64,000 nt of DNA from Streptomyces sp. NBC_01689 (GCF_036250675.1 NZ_CP109592.1:7440001-7504000), one strand, 5' to 3'; positions 52,085-60,323 are shown, numbered from the stretch's first letter. A program made the numbers and translations. The notes: generated from the letters alone by a model not told the origin.

Positions 52085-52678
52085 GTGCCCAGAACGACGG
52101 ACGGCGACGGTACGCCCGTCCCGCAGCGACTCCTGGCCGCCGCCACCCGGCTCTTCGCCGAGCAGGGCTACGACCGGACCTCCGTGCAGGAGATCGTCGA
52201 GGCCGCGGGCGTGACCAAGGGCGCGCTCTACCACTACTTCGGCTCGAAGGACGACCTCCTGCACGAGGTGTACGCGCGCGTGCTGCGTATCCAGCAGGAG
52301 CGGCTGGACGCGTTCGCGGACTCCGACGCGCCGGTGGAGGAGCGGGTCAGGGGCGCGGCGGCCGACGTGGTCGTCACGACCATCGACAACCTCGACGACG
52401 CCTCGATCTTCTTCCGGTCCATGCACCACCTCAGCCCCGAGAAGCTCAAGCAGGTACGGTCCGAGCGGCGCCGCTACCACGAACGCTTCCGCGCGCTGAT
52501 CGAGGAGGGCCAGAAGAAGGGCGTGTTCTCCACGGCCACCCCGGCGGACCTGGTCGTCGACTACCACTTCGGATCGGTCCACCATCTGTCGACGTGGTAC
52601 CGCCCGGACGGTCCGCTCACTCCGCAGGAGGTCGCCGAGCATCTGTCGGACCTGCTGCTGCGTGCGCTACGGCCGTAG
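52085..52678 (+). CDS. TetR family regulator of the SDR-ligase / kinase-dehydrogenase regulon (candidate)
   Basis: A 197-residue TetR protein. The helix-turn-helix is near residues 14-60 (SVQEIVEAAGVTKGALYHYF followed by GSKDDLLHE), with a C-terminal helical ligand domain of the FadR/KstR2-like kind often binding acyl-CoA. GTG 52085 is used. It is the third gene of the SDR-ligase unit, and the two copies of CATACCGACTGGT flank its cluster, making it the likely repressor. Binding is not proven. Confidence 0.9.
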   Translation: MPRTTDGDGTPVPQRLLAAATRLFAEQGYDRTSVQEIVEAAGVTKGALYHYFGSKDDLLHEVYARVLRIQQERLDAFADSDAPVEERVRGAAADVVVTTIDNLDDASIFFRSMHHLSPEKLKQVRSERRRYHERFRALIEEGQKKGVFSTATPADLVVDYHFGSVHHLSTWYRPDGPLTPQEVAEHLSDLLLRALRP

Positions 52679-52717
52679 TCCCCGTTTCCGGGGCCCGCTC
52701 TTCCTGCGCCCAGTCCT

Positions 52718-52982
52718 GGGGGCTCCGCCCCCGGACCCCCGCCAGGGGCGCTGCGCCCCCTGGACCCCCGCCTTCGCCCGAAGGGCTCGTCCTCAAACGC
52801 CGGACGGGCTGAATGGTGCGGGCCGGCGCCGGATGGCTCCGGAAGGGCTGAGGATGCGCGCCCGCGCCGAACGGGCCACATCGGCCACCGTCCTTTCAGC
52901 GCTGGCCGGCACCAGCAGCCCGTCCGGCGCTCGAGGACGAGGCCGTCCAGGCCGAAGCGGGGGTCCGGGGGCGGCAGCCCCC
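52718..52982. repeat. Nested long inverted repeat of a Streptomyces intergenic element
   Basis: A 265-base element with two nested inverted repeats. The outer arms, GGGGGCTCCGCCCCCGGACC to 52740 and the matching GGGGGTCCGGGGGCGG-type arm at 52959-52982, pair over about 23 bases. The inner 26-base arms at 52786-52811 and 52916-52941 pair at 24 positions; their core is TCAAACGCCGGACGGGCTG versus its complement. The sequence TCCTCAAACGCCGGACGGGC is one I recall as widespread between Streptomyces genes. It fills the gap between convergent genes 52678 and 53038 and contains no gene; folded in RNA it could terminate both. Confidence 0.8.
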
Positions 52983-53037
52983 GGAACGGACGGGTCGGGT
53001 AGGGGTGGCGGGGGCGAAGACCCCCACCGCCCCGCCG

Positions 53038-54252
53038 TCACACGTACTTCTTGATCTCCCGCCGCGCCAGCGACCGCTGGTGCACCTCGTCGGGCCCGTC
53101 CGCGAGCTTCAGCGTGCGCGCGGCCGCCCACAGCTCCGCCAGCGGGAAGTCCTGGCTCACGCCCCCGGCACCGTGCAGCTGCACCGCCTTGTCGAGGATG
53201 TCGACGACCGTGCGCGGAGTGGCGATCTTGATGGCCTGGATCTCCGTGTGGGCGCCCTTGTTGCCGACCGTGTCCATCATCCAGGCGGTCTTCAGCACCA
53301 GCAGCCGCAGCTGCTCGACGGCGACCCGGGCGTCGGCGATCCAGTTCTGGACCACGCCCTGCTGGGCCAGCGGCTTGCCGAACGCCGTCCGGGACACCGC
53401 CCGGCGGCACATCAGTTCGATCGCCCGCTCGGCCATGCCGATCAGCCGCATGCAGTGGTGGATACGGCCGGGGCCGAGCCGGGCCTGGGCGATGGCGAAC
53501 CCGCCGCCCTCCTCGCCGACCAGGTTGGTGACGGGAACGCGGGTCCCGTGGAAGACGACCTCCGCGTGCCCGCCGTGGGAGTGGTCCTCGTAGCCGTACA
53601 CCTGCATGGCCCGCCGGACCTCGACCCCCGGGGTGTCCCGCGGGACCAGGACCATGGACTGCTGCCGGCGGAGGTCCGTCCCGTCCGGGTCCGTCTTGCC
53701 CATCACGATGAAGATCTTGCAGTCCGGGTTCATCGCCCCGGAGATGTACCACTTGCGGCCGGTGACGACGTACTCGTCGCCGTCCCGCTCGATGTGCGTG
53801 GTGATGTTGGTGGCGTCGGAGGAGGCCACCTCCGGCTCGGTCATCGCGAACGCCGAACGGATCTCACCGGCGAGCAGCGGCTCCAGCCACTGCTTCTTCT
53901 GCTGCTCGTCGCCGAACTGCGCGAGCACCTCCATGTTGCCGGTGTCCGGCGCCGCGCAGTTCAGCGCGGTGGGCGCCAGGTGCGGGCTGCGGCCGGTGAT
54001 CTCGGCGAGCGGCGCGTACTGGAGGTTGGTGAGTCCGCCGCCGTACTCGGCGTCGGGCAGGAAGAGGTTCCACAGGCCCTGCCTGCGCGCCTCGGCCTTC
54101 AACTCGCCGACGACGGCGGGGGTGTCCCACGGCGAGGCCAGCAGGGCACGCTGCTCCTCGGCCACCGTCTCCGCCGGGTACACGTACTCGTCCATGAAGG
54201 CGAGCAGCCTGCCGCGCAGCTCCTCGGTGCGCGCGTCGAATGCGAAGTCCAT
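53038..54252 (-). CDS. Acyl-CoA dehydrogenase, ACAD10/11-like (LvaC-like candidate)
   Basis: A 404-residue flavoprotein. FAMTEPEVASSDATN, GRKWYISGAMNPDCK, QVYGYEDHSHGGHAEVVF and GGFAIAQARLGPGRIHH are the pattern of the ACAD10/11-type dehydrogenases, which act in 4-hydroxyacyl-CoA breakdown with a partner kinase. ATG 54252 lies six bases after the kinase gene, so the two form an operon. In that system the enzyme removes phosphate from a 4-phosphoacyl-CoA to give an unsaturated acyl-CoA. Assignment rests on sequence type and the kinase neighbour. Confidence 0.9.
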   Translation of the reverse strand: MDFAFDARTEELRGRLLAFMDEYVYPAETVAEEQRALLASPWDTPAVVGELKAEARRQGLWNLFLPDAEYGGGLTNLQYAPLAEITGRSPHLAPTALNCAAPDTGNMEVLAQFGDEQQKKQWLEPLLAGEIRSAFAMTEPEVASSDATNITTHIERDGDEYVVTGRKWYISGAMNPDCKIFIVMGKTDPDGTDLRRQQSMVLVPRDTPGVEVRRAMQVYGYEDHSHGGHAEVVFHGTRVPVTNLVGEEGGGFAIAQARLGPGRIHHCMRLIGMAERAIELMCRRAVSRTAFGKPLAQQGVVQNWIADARVAVEQLRLLVLKTAWMMDTVGNKGAHTEIQAIKIATPRTVVDILDKAVQLHGAGGVSQDFPLAELWAAARTLKLADGPDEVHQRSLARREIKKYV

Positions 54253-54258
54253 GACGGA

Positions 54259-55281
54259 TCAGCCTTCCTGAAGAGTGGTCAGGCCGTGCTCGATGAAGAA
54301 CGGCACCAGGTCGCCGATGCGGTCGAAGCCCGCGCCGACGGTCTGTCCGAGCGTGTAGCGGTAGTGGATGCCCTCCAGGATCACGGCGAGCTTGAACCAG
54401 GCGAACGCCGTGTACCAGGCGACGTCGGCGGCGTCGCGCCCCGAGCGCGCGGCGTACCGTTCGACGATCTCGGCCGGGTCCGGGTGGCCGGCGGCCGAAG
54501 CGGTCGTGCTGATGGGGGAGTCGGGCAGTTCGAGGGGCGCGCTGTACATCACCAGCAGACCCAGGTCGGTCAGCGGATCGCCGAGCGTGGACATCTCCCA
54601 GTCCAGGATCGCCTTGATCCGGTCGTCGTCGCCGATCAGCACGTTGTCGAGGCGGTAGTCGCCGTGCACGACGGTGGGTGCGGGGGAGTGCGGCAGCGCG
54701 CGCCCCAGGGCCGCGTGCAGTTCGTCGATCCCGGTCAGTTCACGGTTCCTGGAGGCGTCCAGCTGCTTTCCCCAGCGCCGCAGCTGCCGGTCCAGGAAGC
54801 CTTCGGGTCGGCCGAAGTCGGCGAGACCCACCTCGGCGGGGTCCACGGCGTGCAGTTCGACGAGCGTGTCGACCAGTCCGAGCACCGCGTCCCGGGTGCG
54901 CCGGGCGCCGAGCGGGGCGAGCTGCTCGGCGGTGCGGTAGGGCGTGCCGTCCACGAACTCCATGACGTAGAAGGGCGCGCCCAGCACCTCCACGTCCTCG
55001 CAGAGCAGCACCGGCCGGGGCACCGGGACGGCCGTCGGGTGCAGTGCGCTGATCACCCGGTGTTCGCGCTTCATGTCGTGGGCGGTGGCCAGCACATGGC
55101 CGAGCGGAGGCCGTCGTACGACCCATCGCGTGGTCCCGTCCGTCACCGCGTAGGTGAGGTTCGACCGTCCGCCCTCGATCAGCCGGCCGGTCAGCGGGCC
55201 GTGCGTCAGACCGGGCCGCTCGGCGTCGAGCAGGCCACGCAGCCGGTCGAGATCGAGACCTGGCGGGTGGTCGGGACTCAT
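54259..55281 (-). CDS. APH-type kinase, ACAD10/11- or LvaA-like 4-hydroxyacyl-CoA kinase (candidate)
   Basis: A 340-residue phosphotransferase of the APH/ChoK fold. The glycine region is GGRSNLTYAV, the catalytic loop HGDYRLDNVLIG, and the metal aspartate ILDWEMSTLGDP. This subfamily occurs beside or fused to acyl-CoA dehydrogenases (ACAD10/11) and corresponds to LvaA of Pseudomonas putida, which phosphorylates the 4-hydroxy group of 4-hydroxyvaleryl-CoA. It is not an antibiotic kinase. ATG 55281 has GGAGGAG. First gene of the kinase-dehydrogenase operon, with the CATACCGACTGGT site 45 bases upstream. Confidence 0.9.
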   Translation of the reverse strand: MSPDHPPGLDLDRLRGLLDAERPGLTHGPLTGRLIEGGRSNLTYAVTDGTTRWVVRRPPLGHVLATAHDMKREHRVISALHPTAVPVPRPVLLCEDVEVLGAPFYVMEFVDGTPYRTAEQLAPLGARRTRDAVLGLVDTLVELHAVDPAEVGLADFGRPEGFLDRQLRRWGKQLDASRNRELTGIDELHAALGRALPHSPAPTVVHGDYRLDNVLIGDDDRIKAILDWEMSTLGDPLTDLGLLVMYSAPLELPDSPISTTASAAGHPDPAEIVERYAARSGRDAADVAWYTAFAWFKLAVILEGIHYRYTLGQTVGAGFDRIGDLVPFFIEHGLTTLQEG

Positions 55282-55325
55282 CGTTTCTCCTCCACACGAG
55301 AGAGCGTGACGTGACCATGATGCCG

Positions 55326-55338
55326 ACCAGTCGGTATG
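55326..55338 (-). promoter_or_regulatory. Operator-like motif CATACCGACTGGT upstream of the kinase-dehydrogenase operon
   Basis: Reads CATACCGACTGGT on the minus strand, exactly as at 49413-49425, 45 bases before the kinase start. The two operons thus share a regulatory sequence. Confidence 0.75.
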
Positions 55339-55420
55339 TCGTCCAGGGTGTACGCCAAACGTGATCGGCGTCTCCCCCGGGTGCCGGGGGAGACGCCGAG
55401 GGGGCGTCGCGGGACACGGC

Positions 55421-55720
55421 CTAGTGGTCGTCCCAGTGCCCGTCGTGCTCGGCGTGCCGGTGTCCGTCGTGCAGATAGTCGAGGTGGTCGCCGTGTTCGA
55501 CCGCGGGGTGGCCGCAGTCCGCGCCGTGCCGGTGACCGCCGTGGTCCTCGTGCGCCGTGTGGCCGCTCGGCTCGCACTCGTCCCAGTGTCCGGAGTGCTC
55601 ACGGTGCAGGTGTCCGTCGTGGGCGTAGTCGACGTGGTCCCCGTGCGGCACCGCGGTGTGTCCGCAGGCCGGTCCGTGGGTGTGCCGGTGGGCCGAGTGT
55701 TCCGGATGAAGGGCGGTCAT
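55421..55720 (-). CDS. Histidine-rich metal-binding protein with an internal duplication
   Basis: A 99-residue protein with about a quarter histidine. Two tandem copies of a roughly 45-residue unit follow each other, each with C-G-H, HGDHxDY, HDGHxH and EHxGHWD. No signal peptide or membrane segment is seen. The composition implies binding of Zn, Ni or Cu, as a store or chaperone. ATG 55720 follows AAGGTGAGC; GTG 55729 in frame is an alternative. A near-palindrome 46-69 bases upstream may be a metal-regulator site. Homologous small proteins occur in other Streptomyces, but I do not know a function. Confidence 0.82.
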   Translation of the reverse strand: MTALHPEHSAHRHTHGPACGHTAVPHGDHVDYAHDGHLHREHSGHWDECEPSGHTAHEDHGGHRHGADCGHPAVEHGDHLDYLHDGHRHAEHDGHWDDH

Positions 55721-55765
55721 GGTGCTCACCTTCGTGGGGGGCGGGAAGCGACGGCTCAGGCTAAC

Positions 55766-55789
55766 GCCAGAAATCATCGCATTTATGGC
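55766..55789. promoter_or_regulatory. Near-palindrome upstream of the His-rich gene
   Basis: GCCAGAAAT (55766-55774) and ATTTATGGC (55781-55789) pair at 8 of 9 positions across a 6-base spacer. This is an AT-rich patch in GC-rich DNA, centred about 57 bases upstream of the start. Plausible site for a metal-sensing repressor (ArsR, Fur or Zur type); the exact class cannot be told. Confidence 0.6.
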
Positions 55790-55883
55790 AATTTCCCACC
55801 ATTTTGGCGCGTGTGGCGTCCGGGAGGGACGGTCCGGGTGGTCCACGGGTGGAGGGGCGCGCCCGTACCCGGCTCCGGGGTTC

Positions 55884-56210
55884 TCAGAACACCAGCGCCG
55901 CCGCGCAGACCGCGAGCGCGACCGTGCACAGGGTCGCCGCCGTCGCGTGGAGCGGTGCGAGGGCGGGCGGGCCCGCGGCGCCGGGCACGGCCAGCACCCG
56001 GATACGGCGGTGCGCGAGCACGAGGAACCCCAGCCACAGCGCTCCGCACAGGACACCGGCCGCCGCGCCGGCCGTCGACCGGCCGCCGTGCAGCACCGCC
56101 TTGGCCGCCAGCACGGCGACGACGGTGCTCGACAGGGTCGTGCGCCGCCACGCGAGCCGGGTGCGCTCCGGCTGCAGTCCCGGGTCCCGCTCCGGGGCGG
56201 GCGCGGTCAT
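55884..56210 (-). CDS. DUF202 membrane protein
   Basis: A 108-residue protein with three predicted transmembrane helices and the DUF202 start LQPERTRLAWRRTTLS. The function of the family is unknown. Its ATG overlaps the stop of the YidH-like gene (ATGA), so the two are translated together and may form one membrane complex. Confidence 0.87.
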   Translation of the reverse strand: MTAPAPERDPGLQPERTRLAWRRTTLSSTVVAVLAAKAVLHGGRSTAGAAAGVLCGALWLGFLVLAHRRIRVLAVPGAAGPPALAPLHATAATLCTVALAVCAAALVF

Positions 56211-56599
56211 CCTTCCCAGCCGGCGAGGACGACGACGACCATCGCGACCGCGACCACGGCGACCGCGATGCTCAGCAGGGCCGGGAAACGCGAGACGGGG
56301 AGGTCCTCGCCCCGTCGCATCGCCCGCTCGCACCGCACCCAGTGGTTGACGGCCCGCAGCGAGCAGAGCACGCCCGCCGCCAGCAGGGCCAGGGCGAGTC
56401 CGGCCCGCCAGGCCCACCGCAGGTCCGGCAGGAACTGGTCGACGGCGAAACCGCCTCCGATCAGTGCCAGCGCGGTGCGCAGCCAGGCCAGGAAGGTGCG
56501 TTCGTTGGCCAGCGAGAACCGGTAGTCGGGGGTGCCGCCCTCCTGCCGGACCTCCCCGGGCGCGAACCACAGCCGGACGTTCCGTACGAATTCGATCAC
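56207..56599 (-). CDS. YidH-like DUF202 membrane protein
   Basis: A 130-residue protein with three transmembrane helices and the typical SLANERTFLAWLRTALALIG of YidH/DUF202 proteins. GTG 56599 is the start; the ribosome site is weak. It is coupled to a second DUF202 gene. Function unknown. Confidence 0.87.
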   Translation of the reverse strand: MIEFVRNVRLWFAPGEVRQEGGTPDYRFSLANERTFLAWLRTALALIGGGFAVDQFLPDLRWAWRAGLALALLAAGVLCSLRAVNHWVRCERAMRRGEDLPVSRFPALLSIAVAVVAVAMVVVVLAGWEG

Positions 56600-56659
56600 G
56601 CCCCGGACCCTACTCGGCCGTGCCCGGGCGCGGGCCGCCGCGTCCGGCGGCGCCAGGGA

Positions 56660-57175
56660 TCAGCCCGTCGCCCGGTGTTCCCGCAGCCGCTCGTACGCCG
56701 CGAGCCCGTCCGGCACCCAGGTCCACTCCGGCAGGCGCCGCTCCACCTCCTCCTCGGTGAGGAAGGCGTGCCAGGCGACCTCCTCCACCTGGGGGTTCAC
56801 GGGCAGGTCGCAGCGGACCTCGTAGACGGCCGACCACCAGGTCCGCCCCGCGCCGTCGTCGTAGAGGAACTTGAAGAGGAAGACGGGGTCCGGGAGCCCG
56901 GAGACCCCCAGTTCCTCCTCGGCCTCGCGCAGGGCGGCCGAGTCGTACGACTCGCCCGCGCCGACGACCCCGCCGACGAACATGTCGTACAGGGAGGGGA
57001 AGACGAGCTTGGTGGCGGTGCGGCGGTGGACGAAGAGCCGGCCCTCCGCGTCGCGGGCCCGGACGAACACGCACCGGTGACGGAGCCCGCGCGCGTACGC
57101 CTCTCCGCGCGGGGACTCCCCGACGACCACGTCGTTCTCGTCCACGATGTCGAGGATCTCGTCAGCGGCGCTCAT
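56660..57175 (-). CDS. Nudix hydrolase
   Basis: A 171-residue Nudix enzyme. The Nudix box is complete: Gly, a five-residue gap, Glu, then REAEEELG (around residues 68-90). Members cleave nucleoside diphosphates linked to another moiety; the isopentenyl-diphosphate-isomerase-like start (VDENDVVVGE) places it nearer the YfcD type, whose substrate is unclear. ATG 57175 follows GGATGGAGAC. It stands alone between the YidH gene and a permease gene on the same strand. Confidence 0.9.
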   Translation of the reverse strand: MSAADEILDIVDENDVVVGESPRGEAYARGLRHRCVFVRARDAEGRLFVHRRTATKLVFPSLYDMFVGGVVGAGESYDSAALREAEEELGVSGLPDPVFLFKFLYDDGAGRTWWSAVYEVRCDLPVNPQVEEVAWHAFLTEEEVERRLPEWTWVPDGLAAYERLREHRATG

Positions 57176-57213
57176 GTCTCCATCCAACCAGTCCGGTACG
57201 AGCGGTCCCGTTC

Positions 57214-57300
57214 GGGCGGTGAGATCCGGGCGGTGAGATCCGGGCTGTCCCGTACGAGCGGTCCGGTACGGGCGGTCAGATCCGGGCGGTCCCGTCCGGG
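57214..57300. repeat. 14-bp tandem and related repeats upstream of the Nudix gene
   Basis: GGGCGGTGAGATCC occurs twice in tandem (57214-57241). Variants of GGGCGGTCAGATCC and of CGTACGAGCGGTCCGGTACG follow up to about 57300. The gap 57176-57455 contains no supported gene. Confidence 0.65.
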
Positions 57301-57455
57301 CCGCCGCCAGGATGTTCTCGGGGCCCCGGGCCGGGCGTGAACGTTCGGGCGTTCGGGTGGCCGCGTCCCGCGGGAACGGCACCGTTCGGCGGGCCGGCCG
57401 CGCGGGCCCCGGCCCCCCTGAGCCGTCGTGTCCGCCCTGGGCCCGGCCCCTCTCC

Positions 57456-58349
57456 TCAGCGTCGTTGAAGGTCCCGCGCGGGCTCCGTCCGCTTCGCGCC
57501 CGCCGGCATCGCGGGGTGCATCCCGAGCAGCACGATGCCCGTCACGATCGCCGCGAGCCCCGCCGCCTCCCAGGTCAGCGCGCCCACGTCGGTCCGCAGC
57601 CGGTCCCCGAGGAACCCCACCCCGCAGAGGATCCCGGCGAGCGGCTGGGCGGCGGTGAGCGCGGGCAGCGACATGCGCAGTTCCGCCGTCTCGAAGGCGC
57701 TCTGCACCAGCACCAGCCCCGAGACCCCGAGCACCAGCACGGCGTACGGCTGCCAGGCGGTCAGCAGTTCGCCCCAGCCGCCCGCGCCGAACCGCTGCCC
57801 GCTCACCCGGGTGAGCGCGTCCTGCACCCCGTACAGCATCCCGGCGGCCAGGGCGAGCAGCACCGGAGCGGCGCCCAGCCGGGAGCGTCTGGCGTAGGTG
57901 GTGAGCAGCAGCGCGAGCCCGGTCATGACGCCGATGATCAGCCAGTGCCGCAGGGGGTCGGACACCGCGTCACCGCCCCTGGGACGGCCCGCCAGGATGA
58001 ACGCGGTCACCCCGCCCGCGAGGAGGGCGAGCCCGGACCAGCCCTGACGGCCCAGCGGCTTCTTCGTCTGGTGGCGGGAGAGGCCGAGCGCGAACAGCAG
58101 GTTGGTGGCGAGGAGCGGTTCCACCTGGGAGACCTCGCCCTTGCCCAGGGCGACCGCGCCGAGGACCATGCCGCAGACCATGAGCCCGATACCGCCCAGC
58201 CAGCGCGGCACCCGGATGAGGTCCAGCAGCAGGCGGGGGGAGAGGAAGTCGTTCAACGGCGCGCGCGACGCCGCGTTCTGCTGGAGCACGAAGCCGAAAC
58301 CGAGACAACAGGCCGCGCTCACCGAGAGAACCAGAACGAGAAGCGACAC
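57456..58349 (-). CDS. DMT/EamA-like membrane permease
   Basis: A 297-residue integral membrane protein with about nine to ten hydrophobic helices (LVLVLSVSAACCLGFGFVL at the start, LAAIVTGIVLLGMHPA at the end), of the EamA/DMT fold. GTG 58349 follows AGGTACC. The substrate is unknown. It is divergent from the FAD-dependent dehydrogenase gene. Confidence 0.82.
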   Translation of the reverse strand: MSLLVLVLSVSAACCLGFGFVLQQNAASRAPLNDFLSPRLLLDLIRVPRWLGGIGLMVCGMVLGAVALGKGEVSQVEPLLATNLLFALGLSRHQTKKPLGRQGWSGLALLAGGVTAFILAGRPRGGDAVSDPLRHWLIIGVMTGLALLLTTYARRSRLGAAPVLLALAAGMLYGVQDALTRVSGQRFGAGGWGELLTAWQPYAVLVLGVSGLVLVQSAFETAELRMSLPALTAAQPLAGILCGVGFLGDRLRTDVGALTWEAAGLAAIVTGIVLLGMHPAMPAGAKRTEPARDLQRR

Positions 58350-58487
58350 GCTGGGTACCTCGATACATCCGGGGTCAGATCGGGTCACGGGTGCGTATCC
58401 CGCCGACTGTAGTGCCCGCCGCGAGACCCTGCCCACGGAGTGGCGGCAACGGGACGGTTGACTCGGTCACTCCTCTTGCCGAAGGAT

Positions 58488-58499
58488 CTGACCGGTCAG
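58488..58499. promoter_or_regulatory. Palindrome CTGACCGGTCAG in the permease/FAD-dehydrogenase divergent region
   Basis: Perfect 12-bp palindrome midway between the two divergent starts (138 and 140 bases away). Similar palindromes serve TetR-type repressors, but no cognate regulator is adjacent. Confidence 0.5.
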
Positions 58500-58639
58500 T
58501 AACAACGGCGGGACGGTCACCGGCTGTCCCGGTCGGTCCCCGTCGATGTGCTGACCACCACTTTCCTGTCAATCAGCCGTGACGACGGCGACTTGTGACG
58601 AAGCCGACATGGCGGACGTCATGCCGAGAGGACGGGCCC

Positions 58640-60295
58640 ATGGCCTACGACGCAGATGTGATCGTGATCGGAGCGGGTCTCGCGGGCCTCGCCGCGACCG
58701 CGGAGCTCGTCGACGCGGGCCGCAAGGTGATCCTCCTCGACCAGGAGCCGGAGCAGTCGATCGGCGGCCAGGCGCACTGGTCCTTCGGCGGTCTGTTCTT
58801 CGTGAACTCGCCCGAGCAGCGGCGGATGCGCATCAAGGACAGCCACGCGCTCGCCCTCCAGGACTGGATGGGCACGGCGGCCTTCGACCGCGCCGAGGAC
58901 CACTGGCCGCGCCGCTGGGCCGAGGCGTACGTGGACTTCGCGGCCGGCGAGAAGCGGTCCTGGCTGCACGGGCAGGGCGTGCGCTTCTTCCCGGTGGTGG
59001 GCTGGGCGGAGCGCGGCGGCTACGGAGCCAACGGCCACGGGAACTCCGTACCCCGCTTCCACATCACCTGGGGGACCGGGCCCGGACTGGTCGCCCCCTT
59101 CGAACGGCGGGTGCGGGCCGGGGCCGAGCGCGGCCTCGTCGAGCTCAGGTTCCGTCACCGGGTCACCGGCCTGTCCCGCAGCGCGGGCTCCGTCGACACC
59201 GTCACCGGCGAGATCCTGGAACCGTCCGCGATCGAGCGCGGCCAGGCCAGCGGCCGGACGGTGACCGGCGCGTTCGAGCTGAGGGCGCAGGCGGTGATCG
59301 TCACCTCGGGCGGTATCGGCGGCGACCACGACCTGGTGCGCGCCAACTGGCCCGAGCGGCTGGGCACTCCGCCCGAGCGCATGATCTCCGGTGTGCCCGC
59401 GCACGTCGACGGAAGGATGCTCGGGATCGCCGAGGAGACCGGCGCGCGCCTCATCAACCGCGACCGCATGTGGCACTACACCGAGGGGATCCAGAACTGG
59501 AACCCCGTCTGGGACAACCACGGCATCCGCATCCTGCCCGGCCCCTCCTCGCTCTGGCTGGACGCCCGCGGCAACCGGCTGCCGGTGCCGCTCTTCCCCG
59601 GCTTCGACACGCTCGGCACGCTCGAACACATCATGCGGACCGGGTACGACCACACGTGGTTCGTGCTCGACCAGAAGATCATCGGCAAGGAGTTCGCGCT
59701 CTCGGGTTCGGAACAGAATCCGGACCTGACGGGCAAGTCCGTCAAGGGCGTGTTCGGGCGGGCCCGCGCCGACGTACCGGGCCCGGTCAAGGCGTTCATG
59801 GACAACGGCGCGGACTTCGTCGTGGAGAAGGACCTCGGCGCGCTCGTGCGCGGCATGAACGCGCTCACCAAGGAGCCGCTGATCGACGAGGCGGCGCTGC
59901 GCCGCGAGATCGTCGCGCGCGACCGGGAGATCACGAACCCGTTCACCAAGGACCTCCAGGTGACGGCGGTCCGCGGGGCCCGCAACTACCTCGGCGACAA
60001 GCTGATCCGCACCGCGGCGCCGCACCGCATCCTCGACCCGAAGGCGGGTCCGCTCATCGCTGTACGCCTGCACATCCTCACCCGCAAGACGCTCGGCGGC
60101 CTGGAGACGGACCTCTCGTCGCGGGTCCTGACCGAGGGCGGGGACCCGCTGGCGGGCGTGTACGCGGCGGGAGAGGTCGCCGGCTTCGGCGGCGGCGGGG
60201 TGCACGGCTACCGGTCCCTCGAGGGGACGTTCCTGGGCGGCTGCCTCTTCTCCGGCCGTACGGCGGGACGCGCGGCGGCCGACGCGGTGGGCTGA
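58640..60295 (+). CDS. FAD-dependent oxidoreductase, FAD-binding dehydrogenase (ketosteroid-dehydrogenase/fumarate-reductase-like)
   Basis: A 551-residue flavoprotein. It has the N-terminal dinucleotide fold IVIGAGLAGLAATAELVDAG, the second FAD region FGGLFFVNSP, VTSGGIGG, and the C-terminal GVYAAGEVAGFGGGGVHGYR and LEGTFLGGCLFSGR. This is the fumarate-reductase/succinate-dehydrogenase flavoprotein superfamily (FAD-binding dehydrogenase, KstD-like). The substrate is unknown. ATG 58640 begins MAYDADVIV with GAGAGGAC upstream; an ATG at 58619 is in another frame. A hairpin terminator follows the stop. Confidence 0.9.
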   Translation: MAYDADVIVIGAGLAGLAATAELVDAGRKVILLDQEPEQSIGGQAHWSFGGLFFVNSPEQRRMRIKDSHALALQDWMGTAAFDRAEDHWPRRWAEAYVDFAAGEKRSWLHGQGVRFFPVVGWAERGGYGANGHGNSVPRFHITWGTGPGLVAPFERRVRAGAERGLVELRFRHRVTGLSRSAGSVDTVTGEILEPSAIERGQASGRTVTGAFELRAQAVIVTSGGIGGDHDLVRANWPERLGTPPERMISGVPAHVDGRMLGIAEETGARLINRDRMWHYTEGIQNWNPVWDNHGIRILPGPSSLWLDARGNRLPVPLFPGFDTLGTLEHIMRTGYDHTWFVLDQKIIGKEFALSGSEQNPDLTGKSVKGVFGRARADVPGPVKAFMDNGADFVVEKDLGALVRGMNALTKEPLIDEAALRREIVARDREITNPFTKDLQVTAVRGARNYLGDKLIRTAAPHRILDPKAGPLIAVRLHILTRKTLGGLETDLSSRVLTEGGDPLAGVYAAGEVAGFGGGGVHGYRSLEGTFLGGCLFSGRTAGRAAADAVG

Positions 60296-60323
60296 GCGGG
60301 GTCCCTCCGGGGGTCGACCGGAC

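Noticed and set aside
54259..55281. Aminoglycoside resistance kinase
   Set aside because: It has the APH fold, but the sequence type and the ACAD10/11-like neighbour point to an acyl-CoA pathway kinase.
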